A DNA stretch of 8,084 nt from Ruminococcaceae bacterium UBA2656. GTDB lineage: Bacteria > Bacillota > Clostridia > Oscillospirales > Acutalibacteraceae. Positions 5,955-8,084 of this stretch are shown piece after piece. Under the pieces are notes generated by a model. The model ran no database searches. It was given only the letters and a program-made list of their open reading frames with translations, and had not been told where the DNA came from. The stretch lies in NCBI GenBank assembly GCA_002359465.1, contig DENA01000036.1, positions 16,954 through 25,037 of the forward strand, in the 5' to 3' direction. The position numbers were made by a program, and so were the translations under genes. Each line of letters opens with the position of its first letter. Positions within the stretch are counted from its first letter, which is position 1.

Positions 5955-6434
5955 ATGAGCACTCTTGTTGTATATTTTTCGTTTGACGGCAATACGAAAT
6001 TCATTGCCGAAAAGATTGCCGAAACGATAAGCGCCGATGTTATTGAGTTAAACACGAGCAAGAAATATCCGACGCAAGGATTTCGCAAATACTTTTGGGG
6101 AGGAAAAAGCGTCATTTTTGGGGAAAAGCCAAAGCTGACAAACGAAGACATTGATTTGAGCCGGTATGAGACGATTATGATCGGAACACCCGTCTGGGCC
6201 GGATCATATGCGCCACCGGTAAAAAGCTTTATCAGTCAATATAAGATCCATGGCAAACGAATCGCACTGTTTGCCAGCCACGGAGGAAACGGAGCCGAAA
6301 AATGCTTTGCCAGACTGAAGGAAGCGCTTCCTGATAATCAATTTATCGGTGAAACAGCCTATGTTGAACCTAAGAAAAGTCCGGAGGAGAGTTCTGCCAA
6401 AGCCCTCAGGTGGGCCAAGGGTCTCACTCTCTAA
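5955..6434 (+). CDS. Flavodoxin (short-chain, FMN-binding)
   Basis: This 159-residue flavodoxin-fold protein is a one- or two-electron carrier in the cytoplasm. Visible motifs (numbered from the start chosen here) are L-V-V-Y-F-S-F-D-G-N-T at 4-14 as the FMN phosphate loop, with Asp in place of the common Thr at position 11; I-M-I-G-T-P-V-W-A-G-S at 74-84; and ALFASHGGNGAEKCF at 104-118. The start at 5955 is chosen over the ATG at 5949 because AAGGAG ends 7 bases before the former and only 1 base before the latter. A TATAAT at 5927-5932 lacks a recognisable -35 box, so expression may come from the padR promoter 137 bases before padR ends. With the upstream ferredoxin remnant and downstream CooS-like gene it suggests a redox locus. 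Confidence 0.88.
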   Translation: MSTLVVYFSFDGNTKFIAEKIAETISADVIELNTSKKYPTQGFRKYFWGGKSVIFGEKPKLTNEDIDLSRYETIMIGTPVWAGSYAPPVKSFISQYKIHGKRIALFASHGGNGAEKCFARLKEALPDNQFIGETAYVEPKKSPEESSAKALRWAKGLTL

Positions 6435-6510
6435 TCTCCGCATACTTGGGGACAGACTCTGTAATTAATTTTTACTGACTTAATTTGTACTATTTGCTGA
6501 TTAATAGGTA

Positions 6511-6540
6511 AGAATAGCCTTGTAAAAAGGAGGCTATTTT
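6511..6540 (+). promoter_or_regulatory. Hairpin that sequesters the cooS-like ribosome binding site
   Basis: AATAGCCT (6513-6520) pairs exactly with AGGCTATT (6531-6538) around a 10-base loop, and G-T and A-T pairs extend the stem by two. The ribosome site AAGGAGG (6527-6533) is half in the loop and half in the stem. The start ATG follows at 6542. The stem plus the TATTTTA stretch also resembles a weak terminator for the flavodoxin transcript. Either way it sits where it could throttle expression of the next gene. Confidence 0.5.
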
Positions 6541-6541
6541 A

Positions 6542-8084
6542 ATGGAGACAATTTTAGAAAAAACGGAAGGCCGCGTCAGCTATCATGATTCAGTCGAAGA
6601 GATGCTGAAAAAAATTCGTGAAGATGGACTTTCCAACGCGTTTGATCGGTATGCCCTGCAGGAAAAAATCAGATGTAAATTTTGTCTGGAGGGGCTGAGC
6701 TGTCAGCTTTGTTCGGACGGGCCTTGCCGCATTAGTGAAAAAGGCGGACAGGATAAAGGTGTCTGCGGTATCGGGCCGGATGCCATGGCTATGAGAACTC
6801 TTCTTCTTCATAATATTATGGGAGCCGGGACCTACAGCCATCATGCTTATGAAGCGTTCCGAACCCTGCGGGAAACGGCCCAGGGAAAAACATGCTTCAA
6901 GATTACAGACGTTAAAAAGCTCAGATGGATGTGTCAGATGGTCGATATCGACACAAATCAGAACGAGAATCGTATGGCGGAAGAATTAGCGGATCTGCTA
7001 AACGCCGAAATGTCCAGAGGAGCAGACGAGCCCAGTATCATGGTGGAGGCTTTTGCACCGAAAAAGCGCAAAGAGGTTTGGAAAAAGCTGAATATTTATC
7101 CTTCCGGCGTCATCCATGAAGAACAGAACTGTGTAGCAAGCTGTCTGACCAATGTGGATGGGGATTATGTCTCCCTTGCAAAAAAAGCGCTGCGGCTTGG
7201 CCTCGCAACCATTTACACCGCACAAATCGGGTTGGAAATGGTACAGGACATTCTGTATGGAACGCCGTCGCCCCACGAAGTCAATACGGATTTGGGTATT
7301 ATGGACGGCGATTATATCAATATTGTATTCAACGGCCACCAGCCATGGGTAGGTGTGGCCACGCTTCAAAAGGCAAAAAGCGAGCAGATTCAGCAGAAGG
7401 CAAAGGCTACCGGTGCGAAAGGGCTGCGGATCGTTGGTTCTATTGAAACTGGGCAGGAGCTTTTACAGCGTTTCCCGGTCGATGACGTCTTTGTTGGATT
7501 AATGGGGGACTGGCTGACCATAGAACCCTTGCTTGCGACCGGTACGGTTGATGTTCTGGCGATGGATGAAAACTGCTCGCCGCCGGATATAGATCAATAC
7601 GCCGAAAAATATCAATTTGCCCTTGTCAGCATCAGTACGATCATCGGCGTACCCGGGTTAAGTGAACTTTTGCCGTATCATCCTCAGGATGCCGACAAAA
7701 TGGCGGATCGGTTAATTGAACTGGCAGTTGAGAATTTTAAGAAGAGACACAAAAAGGTTATCCCCTGCGTCCCGAAGAAAGTCCAGAAGGCCGTCGCGGG
7801 ATTTTCAACCGAAGCGGTACTCGGCGCATTGGGAAATCGGCTTGATCCTTTAGTGGAAGTCATCAAGGCCGGCAAAATTAAAGGCATTGTCGCTCTTGCC
7901 AGCTGCTCTACGTTAAGAAACGGCCCGCAGGATTGGAACACCATTCATCTTACCAAAGAGCTAATCAGGAAGGATATTCTTGTCGTCAGCTGCGGCTGCG
8001 GCAATCATGCGCTTGAAGTAGCGGGGCTTTGTGATGCCGGAGCAAAGGAAATGGCTGGCGAAGGACTGAAAGAAGTCTGTGGGA
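6542..8084 (+). CDS. CooS-like anaerobic CO dehydrogenase homologue with non-canonical active-site ligands, partial
   Basis: The first 514 residues are present, out of about 630 in CooS, and the 3' end is beyond the window. The start ATG at 6542 follows AAGGAGG by 8 bases. Residues 45-63 hold C-K-F-C, then C54, C57 and C62 in the G-P-C-R motif, with C75 in GVCG. C54, C57, C62 and C75 match the B-cluster ligands, and C45/C48 form a CX2C D-cluster motif. C-cluster ligands kept are His266 (N-G-H-Q-P), Cys345, Cys455 and Cys486. The CCTGNE motif reads I-E-T-G-Q-E (301-306), so the Cys295 equivalent (C. hydrogenoformans CODH-II numbering) is Glu302, and the His93 equivalent is Tyr98. The Cys526 equivalent is outside the window. 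True CODHs interconvert CO and CO2. This variant more likely belongs with deviant CooS-V-type hybrid-cluster proteins. The name cooS is withheld for that reason. Confidence 0.88.
   Translation, partial: METILEKTEGRVSYHDSVEEMLKKIREDGLSNAFDRYALQEKIRCKFCLEGLSCQLCSDGPCRISEKGGQDKGVCGIGPDAMAMRTLLLHNIMGAGTYSHHAYEAFRTLRETAQGKTCFKITDVKKLRWMCQMVDIDTNQNENRMAEELADLLNAEMSRGADEPSIMVEAFAPKKRKEVWKKLNIYPSGVIHEEQNCVASCLTNVDGDYVSLAKKALRLGLATIYTAQIGLEMVQDILYGTPSPHEVNTDLGIMDGDYINIVFNGHQPWVGVATLQKAKSEQIQQKAKATGAKGLRIVGSIETGQELLQRFPVDDVFVGLMGDWLTIEPLLATGTVDVLAMDENCSPPDIDQYAEKYQFALVSISTIIGVPGLSELLPYHPQDADKMADRLIELAVENFKKRHKKVIPCVPKKVQKAVAGFSTEAVLGALGNRLDPLVEVIKAGKIKGIVALASCSTLRNGPQDWNTIHLTKELIRKDILVVSCGCGNHALEVAGLCDAGAKEMAGEGLKEVCG

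Noticed and set aside
6444..6462. ACTTGGGGACAGACTCTGT with an ACAGA-C-TCTGT palindrome, resembling a mobile-element end
   Set aside because: The palindrome is only 5 bases per arm. No transposase, matching second end or target duplication is visible in the window.
6542..8084. Identification of the last gene as hydroxylamine reductase / hybrid cluster protein (Hcp) itself
   Set aside because: The N-terminal B-cluster motif ending G-P-C-R, GVCG, NGHQP and the overall spacing of ligands fit the CODH fold much better than Hcp. Only the ligand change is Hcp-like.

Overview
The window reads as chromosomal DNA from a strictly anaerobic Gram-positive bacterium, most likely class Clostridia (Bacillota). 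The reasons are strong AGGAGG-type ribosome binding sites, consensus sigma-A promoters, a PRD-type PTS regulator beside an HPr gene, a PadR repressor, and a nickel-type anaerobic carbon-monoxide-dehydrogenase homologue. Genus cannot be read from the sequence.

Left half, minus strand, positions 4401 to 1: one operon transcribed right to left. It encodes an MtlR/BglG-type regulator (PRDs plus EIIB-like and EIIA-like domains), then EIIA, EIIB and EIIC of an ascorbate-type (Ula/Sga) phosphotransferase system, then the N-terminus of a phosphotriesterase-family (COG1735) hydrolase that runs off the window. The inferred job is uptake and phosphorylation of an acidic sugar or sugar lactone, followed by hydrolysis of the phosphorylated product by the last enzyme. 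Divergent from the operon, at 4630-4887, is a small HPr-like phosphocarrier under a perfect consensus promoter. It keeps His15 but has Lys at position 46 instead of the regulatory Ser, so it looks like a phosphate donor uncoupled from HPr kinase and CcpA control. A good intrinsic terminator closes this half.

Right half, plus strand, positions 5194 to 8084: a PadR-family repressor with an extended palindromic operator lying over its own -10 box, then a short decayed ferredoxin C-terminus, then a flavodoxin, and finally the first 514 codons of a CooS-like protein.

The CooS-like protein is the most interesting object. It has the CODH fold signatures and the B-cluster cysteines, but the cysteine equivalent to Cys295 of the C-cluster is replaced by Glu302, the catalytic His93 equivalent is Tyr98, and the D-cluster motif is CX2C rather than CX7C. 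It resembles the 'deviant' CooS-V type, reported to carry an Fe/S/O hybrid cluster and to lack CO chemistry, more than a true CO dehydrogenase. A hairpin that buries part of its ribosome binding site lies directly before the start codon. With a flavodoxin and a ferredoxin remnant next door, this half looks like a redox module, though its substrate is unknown.
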